Shown here in pieces: positions 37,854-46,733 of a stretch of 64,000 bases of DNA. The DNA comes from Bacteroidetes bacterium CG2_30_33_31. GTDB taxonomy: Bacteria > Bacteroidota > Bacteroidia > Bacteroidales > UBA1556. The notes under the pieces were generated by a model. That model was given only the letters and a program-made list of their open reading frames with translations. It was not told where the DNA came from and did no database searches. Within the stretch, counting starts at the first letter, position 1. Every line of letters begins with the position of its first letter. Where the stretch lies: NCBI GenBank assembly GCA_001872625.1, contig MNXP01000054.1, positions 1 through 64,000 on the forward strand. Reading direction: 5' to 3'. The position numbers and the translations under genes were made by a program.

Positions 37854-38357
37854 CTAATGATGGTGGTCTTCTGGACCATGAACATGACCATGTTGAAGAT
37901 CTTCTGCTGTAGCTTCGCGAACATCCACAATTTCGCCTTCAAAATATAAGTCTTGACTTGAAAGAGGATGATTAAAGTCCATTTTCACTGTATTATCACT
38001 AATTTCCTTAATAATGCCATGCAAATGATTTCCCTCGTTATCTTGCATTGGCAGCATATTGCCAATTTTTATTATTGAGTAATCTATTTTGCCTTCATTT
38101 TCAAAAATATTTAATGGCAAATCAACCACCATTTCTGGATTATTAAGACCGTAAGCTTGCTCTGCGGCAATGCCAAAAGAAAATTTCTCAGCTTTGCTTT
38201 TGCCTTGTAGCTCAGCTTCAAATTTTGGAATCATCATTCCCACACCATAAAGAAAAGTCATTGGCTGGCTGCCATAAGTTTCTTCTATCAGTTCACCGGA
38301 TGCGTCGCTTTTTGTCAAACGGTAATTTAAACTGACTACTTTATTCTTTGCTATCAT
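37854..38357 (-). CDS. FKBP-type peptidyl-prolyl isomerase, SlyD-like
   Basis: A 167-residue cytoplasmic protein. The FKBP half-domains surround GSQPMTFLYGVGMMIPKFEAELQGKS and FSFGIAAEQAYG, with the chaperone insert-in-flap region between about 75 and 130 as in SlyD. The C-terminus is histidine-rich (LQHGHVHGPEDHHH), suggesting metal binding. SlyD-type proteins combine proline isomerase, chaperone and nickel-handling roles. Single gene ending in a strong terminator. Confidence 0.9.
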   Translation of the reverse strand: MIAKNKVVSLNYRLTKSDASGELIEETYGSQPMTFLYGVGMMIPKFEAELQGKSKAEKFSFGIAAEQAYGLNNPEMVVDLPLNIFENEGKIDYSIIKIGNMLPMQDNEGNHLHGIIKEISDNTVKMDFNHPLSSQDLYFEGEIVDVREATAEDLQHGHVHGPEDHHH

Positions 38358-38435
38358 AAAAAAAATTGTATTTCGTTTAAGGGGCTAAAATATATAAATA
38401 TTGCATCATTTTGCGGCGAAATTTATTTAAAATAT

Positions 38436-39914
38436 TTAATCAATTTTTTGAATTTCTACTATTTTCCATACACTTGCACGGCTCATCCAATTATTAAAAT
38501 TGAAATTTGAAATCCATTTTGGAAATGTGCTATAAACTATTTTGCTGTGGTAACCCACAAAATCATTGTTGGAAGAAAAATTCCTCTCCAGCAAATATAT
38601 TTGTCTTTGCTTGTTGATTTTTAAATAATTAGAAATCTGAACATTGTCTTTAAGAACCACACATTTTACTTTGGAAGATTCATAAAAATGAGTTTTAATG
38701 CCCACCATATCATAAACATTTTTTTCTTTACACAATAGTATCATTTCATTTTTTGATGAATTATTATATAAAAATTTATAGCAATTTATGGAATCTTGTG
38801 CTGGTGTAAACATGATGGAGGCCAGGATGATGAAGTTAATTGCAGCGGCAAAAATAAAGATATATCGACCTATTCTTTGAAGTTTCTGTTTGGCAAAATA
38901 TGACTCAATTCCAATGTTAGCAAGGTAAATTAATATAAATACCATGGGAAATAGAAATCTTAATTCTTTGTGTCCGATGGCAAAATGGCCTATTAAAAAT
39001 GGGATTAAAATCCATACAAAAATGCTTCTTGGCTTTTTGTAAATGCCAATAAGGAAAAAGCCTAATAAAATGATACTTATTGGAGGCACAGCTTTCAAAA
39101 TAAATAATATAAAATAATACCACCATGGGTCAGTTCCATAATCTGCTGCTTTATTTTCAATGATATTTGCTAAAAAATAATTTACAGGGCTTAGTTCAAA
39201 ACTTCCATAAAACCAATAATCGAGATATATGCAAAATGTAATGGCGAGCATGCCAGAGACTATTAATACTGAAAGATTTTTCCATTTCATCTTGCCAATT
39301 ATTACTAACCACAAACCAATGCCAAGAATGGCCAAGCCCATTTGAAAACGAAAGTAAAATGAAAAACCTAAAAGCATACCAGCAAAAATAAGCTGTAAAA
39401 TGTTTTTATATAAAGGGCTGTCGTTGAACTTGATAATTAAATAAACTGCTGAAAATAAAGTCAAAGCTGAATAATTTTCTGACGAAAAGCGAACGCTGAG
39501 GAGAGGCACAAACCATAGAAAAAGGCTCATCCATATAAAAATCTTTCGGGCTTTTTCGGTAGAGAATTCTTTGATTAAGAGTAGGCAAAATTTGCTTATA
39601 ACTAACCATGAAAATATGGCGGTGAGAATTCTGAATATCAGTGAATAAGTGAATGGATTTTGAATGCTTATAATATTTAATCCTTTGATTATTAGATATC
39701 CTAATGCTGGTTGCAATGCTGGACGTATTCTCTCGTGGAATTCCCATGGTAAGTCTGCGGCAGGAGTCTGTCCGAGTTTAAAATTGCAAAATTCAAGAAT
39801 TTGAAAGTGTTCGTCAGGATGAAAACAACCCGTGCTGAAAAATGCTGTGATTAGAAATACCAGCAAACTAAGAATAAAAATGTTTCGATAAGATGACTTA
39901 AAAATTTCGCTCAT
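38436..39914 (-). CDS. GT22-like polyprenyl-phosphate mannosyltransferase (PIG-B/Alg9-type fold)
   Basis: A 492-residue protein with about ten transmembrane helices. The segment CFHPDEHFQILEF (His32, Asp34, Glu35) in the first extracytoplasmic loop is the HxDExxQ motif of GT22 GT-C glycosyltransferases. GHKELRFLFP near residue 305 is a second GT22 hallmark. Eukaryotic relatives add mannose to GPI anchors or N-glycan precursors; bacterial ones act on cell-envelope glycans. It is a single gene divergent from tsaD. Confidence 0.82.
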   Translation of the reverse strand: MSEIFKSSYRNIFILSLLVFLITAFFSTGCFHPDEHFQILEFCNFKLGQTPAADLPWEFHERIRPALQPALGYLIIKGLNIISIQNPFTYSLIFRILTAIFSWLVISKFCLLLIKEFSTEKARKIFIWMSLFLWFVPLLSVRFSSENYSALTLFSAVYLIIKFNDSPLYKNILQLIFAGMLLGFSFYFRFQMGLAILGIGLWLVIIGKMKWKNLSVLIVSGMLAITFCIYLDYWFYGSFELSPVNYFLANIIENKAADYGTDPWWYYFILFILKAVPPISIILLGFFLIGIYKKPRSIFVWILIPFLIGHFAIGHKELRFLFPMVFILIYLANIGIESYFAKQKLQRIGRYIFIFAAAINFIILASIMFTPAQDSINCYKFLYNNSSKNEMILLCKEKNVYDMVGIKTHFYESSKVKCVVLKDNVQISNYLKINKQRQIYLLERNFSSNNDFVGYHSKIVYSTFPKWISNFNFNNWMSRASVWKIVEIQKID

Positions 39915-40101
39915 TATTTATTCTATAAAGGTTTTGTAATATTTAACTCACAAATTTTCAATATAATTGTTGACAATTTATCGCTTGCGAAAATATAGAA
40001 TTATTCAGCTATTGTGATAGCAAGGCAAAACTTTTAGCAAATTAATTTTTTTGAGATGAGGCAAATTCTCTCAATAATGGACGACAGCGAAAAAAATTTC
40101 C

Positions 40102-40109
40102 TAATTTTG
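40102..40109 (+). promoter_or_regulatory. TAATTTTG -7 box, tsaD
   Basis: TAATTTTG followed by CCGCCACT and then the ATG at 40118. The spacing predicts a leader of only a few nucleotides. No clear -33 box. Confidence 0.42.
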
Positions 40110-40117
40110 CCGCCACT

Positions 40118-41140
40118 ATGAATGAACCGATAATCTTGGCCATTGAATCTTCTTGTGATGATACTTCTGCTGCAATTTTGCAAGGTAGGCGAGTATTAGC
40201 AAACGTAATTGCATCGCAGGATGTACATAAAAAATATGGCGGAGTTGTGCCCGAATTAGCTTCACGAGCTCATCAACAGAATATTGTTCCGGTGGTGGAT
40301 AATGCGTTAAAAGAAAGTGGATTAACGAAAAGAGATTTATCGGCAATTGCTTTTACCAGAGGGCCGGGCCTTCTTGGGTCTCTTCTTGTAGGCACCTCGT
40401 TTGTAAAAGGTTTGGCTTTGGGATTGAATATCCCTTTGATCGAAATTGACCATCTTCAAGCACATATTTTAGCGCATTTTATCGACAGTGGTGGCAACAA
40501 TGTTCCAGCTTTTCCTTTTCTATGCCTTACTGTTTCTGGTGGGCATTCCCAAATTGTTCTGGTGCGCGATTATTTCGACATGGAAATCATAGGTAAAACC
40601 ATTGATGACGCCGCTGGAGAGGCTTTCGATAAATCAGCAAAAATTCTTGGATTGCCTTATCCTGGTGGCCCTCTGATAGATAAACTTGCCGCCGAAGGTG
40701 ATGCCTTATCATTCAATTTCCCGAAACCAAAAATCCAAGGTTTTGATTATAGTTTTAGTGGCCTGAAAACCTCATTTCTCTATTTTATTCGTGATGAACT
40801 AAAGAATAATCCACTTTTTATTGAAGAAAATAAAGTAAACCTCGCCGCTTCTATCCAAAGAATTATTGTGGAAGTGCTGATGGATAAATTGATAAAAGCT
40901 TCTAAAGAGTTACAAATCAATCAGATTGCTGTTGCTGGTGGAGTCTCAGCCAACTCCGAACTTCGAAAACAAATTATGCTGGGGCAAGCTAAATATGGTT
41001 GGCAATCGTTTATTCCTCCCTTCAATTTCACTACTGACAACGCTGCAATGGTTGGTATTGCTGGATATTATAAATATTTGAAAAAGGAATTTATAGGTTT
41101 GGATTTCGCTCCTTATGCTCGAGCATTACATAAATCTTAG
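40118..41140 (+). CDS. tsaD: tRNA N6-adenosine threonylcarbamoyltransferase
   Basis: A 340-residue ASKHA-fold enzyme that transfers the threonylcarbamoyl group to A37 of ANN-decoding tRNAs together with TsaB and TsaE. Visible features are AIESSCDDTSAAI at the start, the iron-binding DHLQAHILAHF (His-x3-His), LTVSGGHSQI, and the C-terminal AVAGGVSANSELR and TDNAAMVGIAGYY. Length is normal. The family often neighbours tamB in Bacteroidota; here an ABC exporter, an FKBP gene and a GT22 gene lie between them. Confidence 0.96.
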   Translation: MNEPIILAIESSCDDTSAAILQGRRVLANVIASQDVHKKYGGVVPELASRAHQQNIVPVVDNALKESGLTKRDLSAIAFTRGPGLLGSLLVGTSFVKGLALGLNIPLIEIDHLQAHILAHFIDSGGNNVPAFPFLCLTVSGGHSQIVLVRDYFDMEIIGKTIDDAAGEAFDKSAKILGLPYPGGPLIDKLAAEGDALSFNFPKPKIQGFDYSFSGLKTSFLYFIRDELKNNPLFIEENKVNLAASIQRIIVEVLMDKLIKASKELQINQIAVAGGVSANSELRKQIMLGQAKYGWQSFIPPFNFTTDNAAMVGIAGYYKYLKKEFIGLDFAPYARALHKS

Positions 41141-41229
41141 CTGTTCATTTCATGTTGTAGCATAATTTCTTTTCAATCAGTTAAAAAATTTATTACAATT
41201 ATCTTTCAGCTCTAAAATTCTGGAGTTAG

Positions 41230-43071
41230 TTACTCCAAAAGAATTTTCTTCACAATGGATTTATCAGCGACAGAAATCCTTACAAAATAAAAACCCTTAT
41301 TATAATTTGGAATCAACTCCTCAGGCTTATTAGAGTTCATTTTAATTAAGCTTAACCCATTTTCATCAAAAATTTCTAAAATACTGTTAGATAAAGACTT
41401 ATTGACGATATGAATATTTTTTTCATCAGAAAAAACTTTGAAATTTGCTTCCAATAAATCATCTTGTTTTTTGAAATTAGTGGAGCTATTTATATGATAT
41501 TCAATATTTTCAATTATTGTTCCATCTTGTCGTTCGGCAGTAAATTTAAGAGTGTCATTGTCGATATTGAATTTGCAAAAATGATAGGATTTTTCGGAAA
41601 CAATAATGCTATCTGAACTTGCTTTGGGATTATAAAGCGGTGCGCCACCACCGCCAGTAGTGATATGCATAACGCCATTGACAGAGGCTCTTGCATAATA
41701 ATGATTATGGCCGGTTATAACAAACTGAACTCCATGTTTTAAGCATAGTGGTTGAATTATATTTTGCACTTTTAAATTATTAGAATGACCGCCAGCAGTC
41801 CACCCCGGTTCATGCAGGAGAATGAATTTCCATGCTTTATTGCTACTTGCCAAATCGTTCAAGAGCCAATTATACTGACAGCTTCCAATAGAATAATCGG
41901 TAAATTGATCAATAATGGAAAAATGCACTGGCCCATTATCGAATGAATAATAAAATCTTCCATTGGTAAACATCGGGTAGGGAAAATATTTTGCATAAAG
42001 GATTCCTTGCCCCTCGTGATTTCCTAAAGCGCTGCAATAAGGCAAGTTGGCTAACATTTTTTGAAGATATAAATATTGTGGGTCGAAAAATTGAGAATCC
42101 CAATCTGACTCATTATTGCCATTGGAAACAAAATCACCACTCGAAACAATAAATGTTTGAGATAATATATCATGAGCAATTTCTTCCATAATTTTTTTAG
42201 CAATTAAATTATGTTCAGCTGGATTTGTTCGTGTGTCGCCATAAGCATAAAAACTAATTTTTTTAACATTGGCGGAGGTATTAGAATAGAAACTACCCTT
42301 TTTTGTTGCGCTGCTGTCAATGCTTACTTTATAATAATATTTTGTGTTTGGCTTCAAGCTCGAAAGCATCATTTTGTGAAGGTGTGAGTTTCCATATTCA
42401 CTGCTAATTTGGGAGTTTTCATAAAAATTTGTGTCGGTGCCCCAATATATAGTACAAGTTTTCGATTCGTTCAACTGCCACAACAACAGCATTTTAGTAT
42501 CATCGTTAGAAAAAAGTAAATATGGAGCTTTTATAAATGAAGATAAGAATGAAAAATCTAATTGCAAATCAAATCTCATTTTGGATTTTGATTCTTTACT
42601 TTTATGAACTTCTACGGCAATAGTATTTTTCCCGGATTTTAGAAAATTAGAAGGAACTATATATGTGAAATAATGCTTGGAATTGTTTTCGTCAGATTCC
42701 ATTGATGCTGTGCTTGTGTATGTTATATTACCATTAGGCATATTCGAACGAATCATTTCATGTCCATTTATATAAATAATTGCTCCATCATTTCTCAAAA
42801 TCTGAAAACGTAATCCTTTCTGCTTTTTTGGATTTTTAATTTTAAACGTCTTGCGAAAGTAGAAAGTTGTTGAATTATTATTTTCGAAATTTCCTGAGAT
42901 AAAGTCTGAAGAATGAGCCCATTTATTGTCATCAAAGGTTGGATTTCGCCAACAACTATCTTGGATGGAGTCATAAGGAAGATATTTCCAACTCGATTGC
43001 TTAGAAATTATTTGGGAACTACAACTCGATATCCAAATGGAAAAAAAAAGGAGAAAAAAAATAGATTTCAT
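41230..43071 (-). CDS. Secreted metallophosphoesterase (purple acid phosphatase-like) with T9SS sorting domain
   Basis: A 613-residue exported protein. A jelly-roll-like N-terminal domain (about 25-180, with FRKTFKI and LRNDGAIIYINGHEM) is followed by a purple-acid-phosphatase N-terminal fibronectin-like domain and then the calcineurin-like catalytic domain. Metal ligands appear in YGDTR, SSGDFVSNG, LGNHEG, LLHEPG and TGHNHYYAR. The last 75 residues look like a type A T9SS C-terminal domain (ILEIFDENGLSLI to GFYFVRISVADKSIVKKILLE). The N-terminal ISSCSS could also be read as a lipobox. Likely secreted or surface-attached phosphatase or phosphodiesterase. Confidence 0.88.
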   Translation of the reverse strand: MKSIFFLLFFSIWISSCSSQIISKQSSWKYLPYDSIQDSCWRNPTFDDNKWAHSSDFISGNFENNNSTTFYFRKTFKIKNPKKQKGLRFQILRNDGAIIYINGHEMIRSNMPNGNITYTSTASMESDENNSKHYFTYIVPSNFLKSGKNTIAVEVHKSKESKSKMRFDLQLDFSFLSSFIKAPYLLFSNDDTKMLLLWQLNESKTCTIYWGTDTNFYENSQISSEYGNSHLHKMMLSSLKPNTKYYYKVSIDSSATKKGSFYSNTSANVKKISFYAYGDTRTNPAEHNLIAKKIMEEIAHDILSQTFIVSSGDFVSNGNNESDWDSQFFDPQYLYLQKMLANLPYCSALGNHEGQGILYAKYFPYPMFTNGRFYYSFDNGPVHFSIIDQFTDYSIGSCQYNWLLNDLASSNKAWKFILLHEPGWTAGGHSNNLKVQNIIQPLCLKHGVQFVITGHNHYYARASVNGVMHITTGGGGAPLYNPKASSDSIIVSEKSYHFCKFNIDNDTLKFTAERQDGTIIENIEYHINSSTNFKKQDDLLEANFKVFSDEKNIHIVNKSLSNSILEIFDENGLSLIKMNSNKPEELIPNYNKGFYFVRISVADKSIVKKILLE

Positions 43072-43098
43072 ATTGAGAATTTATATCTTATGTGGTGG

Positions 43099-43106
43099 CA
43101 AATTTA
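43099..43106 (-). promoter_or_regulatory. TAAATTTG -7 box, metallophosphoesterase gene
   Basis: Minus-strand TAAATTTG followed by CCACC, 27 nt before the phosphoesterase ATG, matching TAnnTTTG. Confidence 0.4.
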
Positions 43107-43280
43107 ACAGAAAATATTGTTTAAGTATTTTTTGTTTTTATGAATTTAAGATTTTCAATGCTAATGAGTTAGAGCGATTTTAAAATTTCTTAAAACTGAT
43201 TTTAGAGCTTTCATTAATTTAAAGATTCAAAACTGCTATGACGAAAGATACTTTTTTTAAAGCAAAAGCGAATTTTAATC

Positions 43281-43288
43281 TACTTTTG
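43281..43288 (+). promoter_or_regulatory. TACTTTTG -7 box, candidate promoter of the radical SAM operon
   Basis: TACTTTTG lies inside the N-terminal extension of the MFS ORF, 45 nt before the preferred ATG at 43334. If it is the promoter, the first ATG of the ORF track (43238) cannot be the start. No -33 box is evident. Confidence 0.4.
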
Positions 43289-43333
43289 ATAAGTTGTAAT
43301 AGGAAATGGCAGGAAAAATATCAAATTGATTTA

Positions 43334-44494
43334 ATGAGGAAAGATAAAAGGCTTTATATAATTTTCAGCATCACACTTGTTGCAGTCATGGGAGTAGCAA
43401 GTTTAACGCCGGCATTACCAAAAATTGCTGAAACTCTGCATATTACTAAAGTACAAGTAGGCTTATTGATTAGCGCTTTTACATTTCCAGGAATATTTTT
43501 AGCGCCAATAGCGGGGATTTTAGCCGACCGTTGGGGTCGAAAAAAAGTACTCATACCATCATTATTTATCTTTGCTATTGCTGGTTCGACAGCTTTTTTT
43601 ATTCATAGCTTTCATGTTTTGGTGCTTCTTCGAATTTTTCAGGGAGTGGGTGCTTCTGCATTAGGTTCCTTAAATGTAACTTTAATTGGCGATTTTTTTA
43701 AAGGAAAGGATAGACCCAAAGTTATGGGATATAACGCCAGCGTTTTGAGTTTAGCTACTGGTTTTTTCCCTTTGATTGGTGGCATGTTGGCTGGCATTGC
43801 TTGGTATTATCCTTTTTTGTTGCCAATATTTGCAATACCTGTAGGACTCATTGTCATATTTTTTTTAGAAGAGCCTGAATTTGAGAAAACTCCAAATTTA
43901 AAAGTTTACCTAAAAGCAATTTCCAAGAGTATTCAAAGAAAAGAAGTTATTGCAACTTTTGCCCTTAGCGTTTTGACTTTTTTAATTCTTTATGGTGCAA
44001 TTTTAACGTATATCCCATTTTTATTAAGTCAAAATTTTAAACTATCGGCACCGAAAATTGGCATAGCTTTATCTTTGAGCTCACTATCTACCGCAGCAGT
44101 GGCAAGTCAAGTGGGAAAATTAACAAACAGATTTGGAAGCATAACACTCTTAAAATCAGCATTTATATTATATACAATCACCATGCTGATGGTTCCATAT
44201 ATTCACAGTTTTTATTTCTTTATAATTCCACTTTTATTATTTGGGTCTGCACAGGCATTGAATATTCCAAGCTTACAAACACTTTTGGCGAACCTTGCTC
44301 CCGATGAACAAAGAGGATTATTTATGTCTATTAATGGGATGGTTTTGCGTTTGGGACAGACCTTAGGACCTCTTGTGATAGGATTGGGATTTGCCATTGG
44401 CGGATTTGAAGGCGCTTATTTTCTGGCGGCTTCCATTGCTGTGGCTTGTCTTATAGTTATTTACACATCTTTTCATACAAATATTAGTAATTAA
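43334..44494 (+). CDS. MFS transporter, first gene of the radical SAM operon
   Basis: A 386-residue major facilitator protein with about 12 hydrophobic segments. Between helices 2 and 3 it has the motif GILADRWGRKKVLIPS, the classic MFS signature. The segment SLNVTLIGDFFKGKDR resembles motif C/D regions of drug efflux (DHA1) members, so export is more likely than uptake. I start at Met33 of the ORF track because the upstream extension is not hydrophobic, is unlike family N-termini and contains a promoter-like box. It is 8 bp before the PLP-enzyme homologue, suggesting it exports the pathway product. Confidence 0.87.
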   Translation: MRKDKRLYIIFSITLVAVMGVASLTPALPKIAETLHITKVQVGLLISAFTFPGIFLAPIAGILADRWGRKKVLIPSLFIFAIAGSTAFFIHSFHVLVLLRIFQGVGASALGSLNVTLIGDFFKGKDRPKVMGYNASVLSLATGFFPLIGGMLAGIAWYYPFLLPIFAIPVGLIVIFFLEEPEFEKTPNLKVYLKAISKSIQRKEVIATFALSVLTFLILYGAILTYIPFLLSQNFKLSAPKIGIALSLSSLSTAAVASQVGKLTNRFGSITLLKSAFILYTITMLMVPYIHSFYFFIIPLLLFGSAQALNIPSLQTLLANLAPDEQRGLFMSINGMVLRLGQTLGPLVIGLGFAIGGFEGAYFLAASIAVACLIVIYTSFHTNISN

Positions 44495-44502
44495 ATTGCC
44501 CT

Positions 44503-45648
44503 ATGAATTTGACAATAGACATTCTTTCATTTATAAATAGCCATTCCGAAAAAGATTTTGAGCCATATTACCTTTATGACATTAATATTATTAGACAAAA
44601 TTGTCGTAAATTTCAAAATATTCCTTACCAAAATAAGGAAATACATTTTGCTTCTATGGCCAATGTTAATCCTAATTTTCTTCAAATTGTTAAGGAAGAA
44701 AAGGTAAAAGTTTTTGTAAATTCCACCATGCATCTACAGTCTGTTCAGCAAGCAGGTTTTCGAAAATCGGAAATAATTTTTACTTCCTCAGCGCTCAGCG
44801 AAAAAACTATGAAATTTGTTGAAAGTTGTGAAGTTCAAATTAACCTTGATTCGCTAAAACAACTCGAGCTTTGGCAGAAATTATTTCCCGAAAAGTCTGT
44901 TGGAATCCGCGTAAATATTGGTGACGAAGTAAAACCTTTTTCTACACGTGCAGGATTTTTTATTGGCAAAGAAAGTAGATTGGGTTTCAACATGCAAGAT
45001 ATCAATATGATAAAAGATAAATCAAAAATAAAAGGATTGCATCTTTATGTAGGAACAGATGTTTTTGACATAAATTATTTTATTGATTGCTACAAAGAAC
45101 TTATAAAAATTGCATCTTTCTTTCCAAATCTTGAATATTTGAATTTTGGTGGCGGCTTTGGTGTTTCTGAAAATGGTAAACAAAAGTTCGATTTTCCAGA
45201 ATATTATTTAAGAGTTACAAATCTTATGAATGAAGTTTCCGAAAAATATGGCAAAAGCATGAAACTTATTGTGGAACCAGGAAGAATTATCGGTGGAGAA
45301 GCTGGCTATTTTGTGTGCAATGTCACTGATATTAAAAGACGAGAAAACAAACGACTTATAGGTTTAAATGCTTCTACAGTTCAGTTTACCAGACCTTTAA
45401 TTTATCCTGGGACAGCCAAACATCCAGCAATTATTATCAGAAATGGAAATATTTTAGACTCGCAACAGAAATATAACTCTACAGTTTATGGCTGTTCCAC
45501 ATACTCGCGCGATATTTTTTCCGAAGCAGTAAATTTACCTGAATTAGAAATTGGCGACATAATAGTTTTTGGCATAGCAGGCTCATATTTAGCATCTTCA
45601 TATTGTCAATTCTTAGGATTTCCAAAACCTGATGAATATTTTTTATGA
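44503..45648 (+). CDS. PLP-dependent decarboxylase homologue (alanine racemase fold) lacking the PLP lysine
   Basis: A 381-residue relative of diaminopimelate/ornithine decarboxylases. The fold motifs are present: LHLYVGTDV (His180), GGGFG (216-220, PLP phosphate loop), EPGR (258-261), TRPLIY (Arg297) and the C-terminal GSY (360-362). However, the segment that should read FAVKAN reads FASMAN, placing Met52 (ATG codon) where the Schiff-base Lys sits. The GPTCDS-type motif reads GCSTYS, with Thr333 at the catalytic Cys position. It is therefore a pseudo-enzyme, a partner or scaffold protein, or an enzyme with altered chemistry. The gene is intact, packed in an operon, and its stop overlaps the next start (ATGA). 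Confidence 0.85.
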   Translation: MNLTIDILSFINSHSEKDFEPYYLYDINIIRQNCRKFQNIPYQNKEIHFASMANVNPNFLQIVKEEKVKVFVNSTMHLQSVQQAGFRKSEIIFTSSALSEKTMKFVESCEVQINLDSLKQLELWQKLFPEKSVGIRVNIGDEVKPFSTRAGFFIGKESRLGFNMQDINMIKDKSKIKGLHLYVGTDVFDINYFIDCYKELIKIASFFPNLEYLNFGGGFGVSENGKQKFDFPEYYLRVTNLMNEVSEKYGKSMKLIVEPGRIIGGEAGYFVCNVTDIKRRENKRLIGLNASTVQFTRPLIYPGTAKHPAIIIRNGNILDSQQKYNSTVYGCSTYSRDIFSEAVNLPELEIGDIIVFGIAGSYLASSYCQFLGFPKPDEYFL

Positions 45649-46733
45649 AAGTAGAATTTATTGATGGCAAGTCGGCATATAAGATTTTTTCTAAAGTTGC
45701 TGCCGATGTTTATAAGGGAAATAAGTTTTTTAAAGCTACAGAAAGCAGTGTAGAAAAGCTTTTGTTGAATTCTGATAGCGCCTTCAATAGCCATTCAATT
45801 ATCAAAAAATTTGTCCTAAGTGATGCTAATAATCTTGTGGCTCGTTTTGCTTTGATTCACGATTTTCGTCTTCCTGAATATATTCAAGTGTCATTCTTTG
45901 AAGCGCAGCCTGCCTTAGGCAATATCTTTGACCTTATAAAAAATGAGATTTATCATCATTTTCCTAAAGTCAGAAAAGTTGTTGTGGGATTAAATGGACA
46001 TTTGAATTATGGCGCTGGAATTTTGCTAAATCATTTCGATGAAGCTCCGCTCTTTGGACTTCCTTATAATCCAGATTATTACTCTGAGTATTTCAAAGAT
46101 TTGCATTGTCGCAAGATGTTTACTTTTAGATTTAGCATGGAAGTTTACCAAGCGTGGGCACAATCCTATTCTGTTCAGCGCGAGCTTAAAGGGTTGAAGC
46201 TTAGATTTATGAATAAACGAAATATCAAAGAAGAAAGCGCAATTTATACTCAACTCAATAATCAATCTTTTTTGCAACATCCTTACTGGGCAAATCGCGA
46301 CAATCAAGAGGATTTAGACTTGTTTTATCCTTTTCGATTTCTGTTAGATAACGAAAATTTGATCTTTGCCGAAGTCGATGATAGACCTGTGGGATTTTTT
46401 TTATGGTATCCCGATTTTAATCAATTAGTTGATAGTCAGCGTGATTTAAATGTTTTTGACCTTATAAAATACCGTTTTGGTAAGTCAATAGATAGTTTTC
46501 GATTTACCGAAATTGGCATTATTCCAGAATATCAGCGCAGCCCTGTGGCTTTGGCATTAATTAATAAATCGCTACCGACTCTTTTAGAAAAAGGCTATAA
46601 ATATTGTGAAGGAGGTTTTATCTTCGAAGAAAACCTAGCATCAATAGCTTTTGTCAAAAGGATTTTGCAACGTTGCTATGGCAAAGAACCAGAGGTTTAT
46701 CGTAAGTTTGCTACTTTTGAAAAAAACATATAA
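45645..46733 (+). CDS. GNAT-fold protein, YghO-like
   Basis: A 362-residue protein resembling the long YghO-type N-acetyltransferase family. The N-terminal pattern DVYKGNKFFKATESSVEKLL, then LVARFALIHD, VSFFEAQ, GLNGHLNYGAGILLNHFDEAP and LPYNPDYY follow that family in order. The C-terminal half has a GNAT core (EIGIIPEYQRSPVALALINKSL to GGFIFEENLASIAFV). Donor and acceptor are unknown; acyl or aminoacyl transfer to an amine is the family expectation. It overlaps the gene before by 4 bp and the gene after by 1 bp (TAATG). Confidence 0.72.
   Translation: MKVEFIDGKSAYKIFSKVAADVYKGNKFFKATESSVEKLLLNSDSAFNSHSIIKKFVLSDANNLVARFALIHDFRLPEYIQVSFFEAQPALGNIFDLIKNEIYHHFPKVRKVVVGLNGHLNYGAGILLNHFDEAPLFGLPYNPDYYSEYFKDLHCRKMFTFRFSMEVYQAWAQSYSVQRELKGLKLRFMNKRNIKEESAIYTQLNNQSFLQHPYWANRDNQEDLDLFYPFRFLLDNENLIFAEVDDRPVGFFLWYPDFNQLVDSQRDLNVFDLIKYRFGKSIDSFRFTEIGIIPEYQRSPVALALINKSLPTLLEKGYKYCEGGFIFEENLASIAFVKRILQRCYGKEPEVYRKFATFEKNI

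Noticed and set aside
43238-43333. MFS start at 43238
   Set aside because: The 32-residue extension is polar, unlike MFS N-termini, and contains a promoter-like box; Met33 precedes the first helix.
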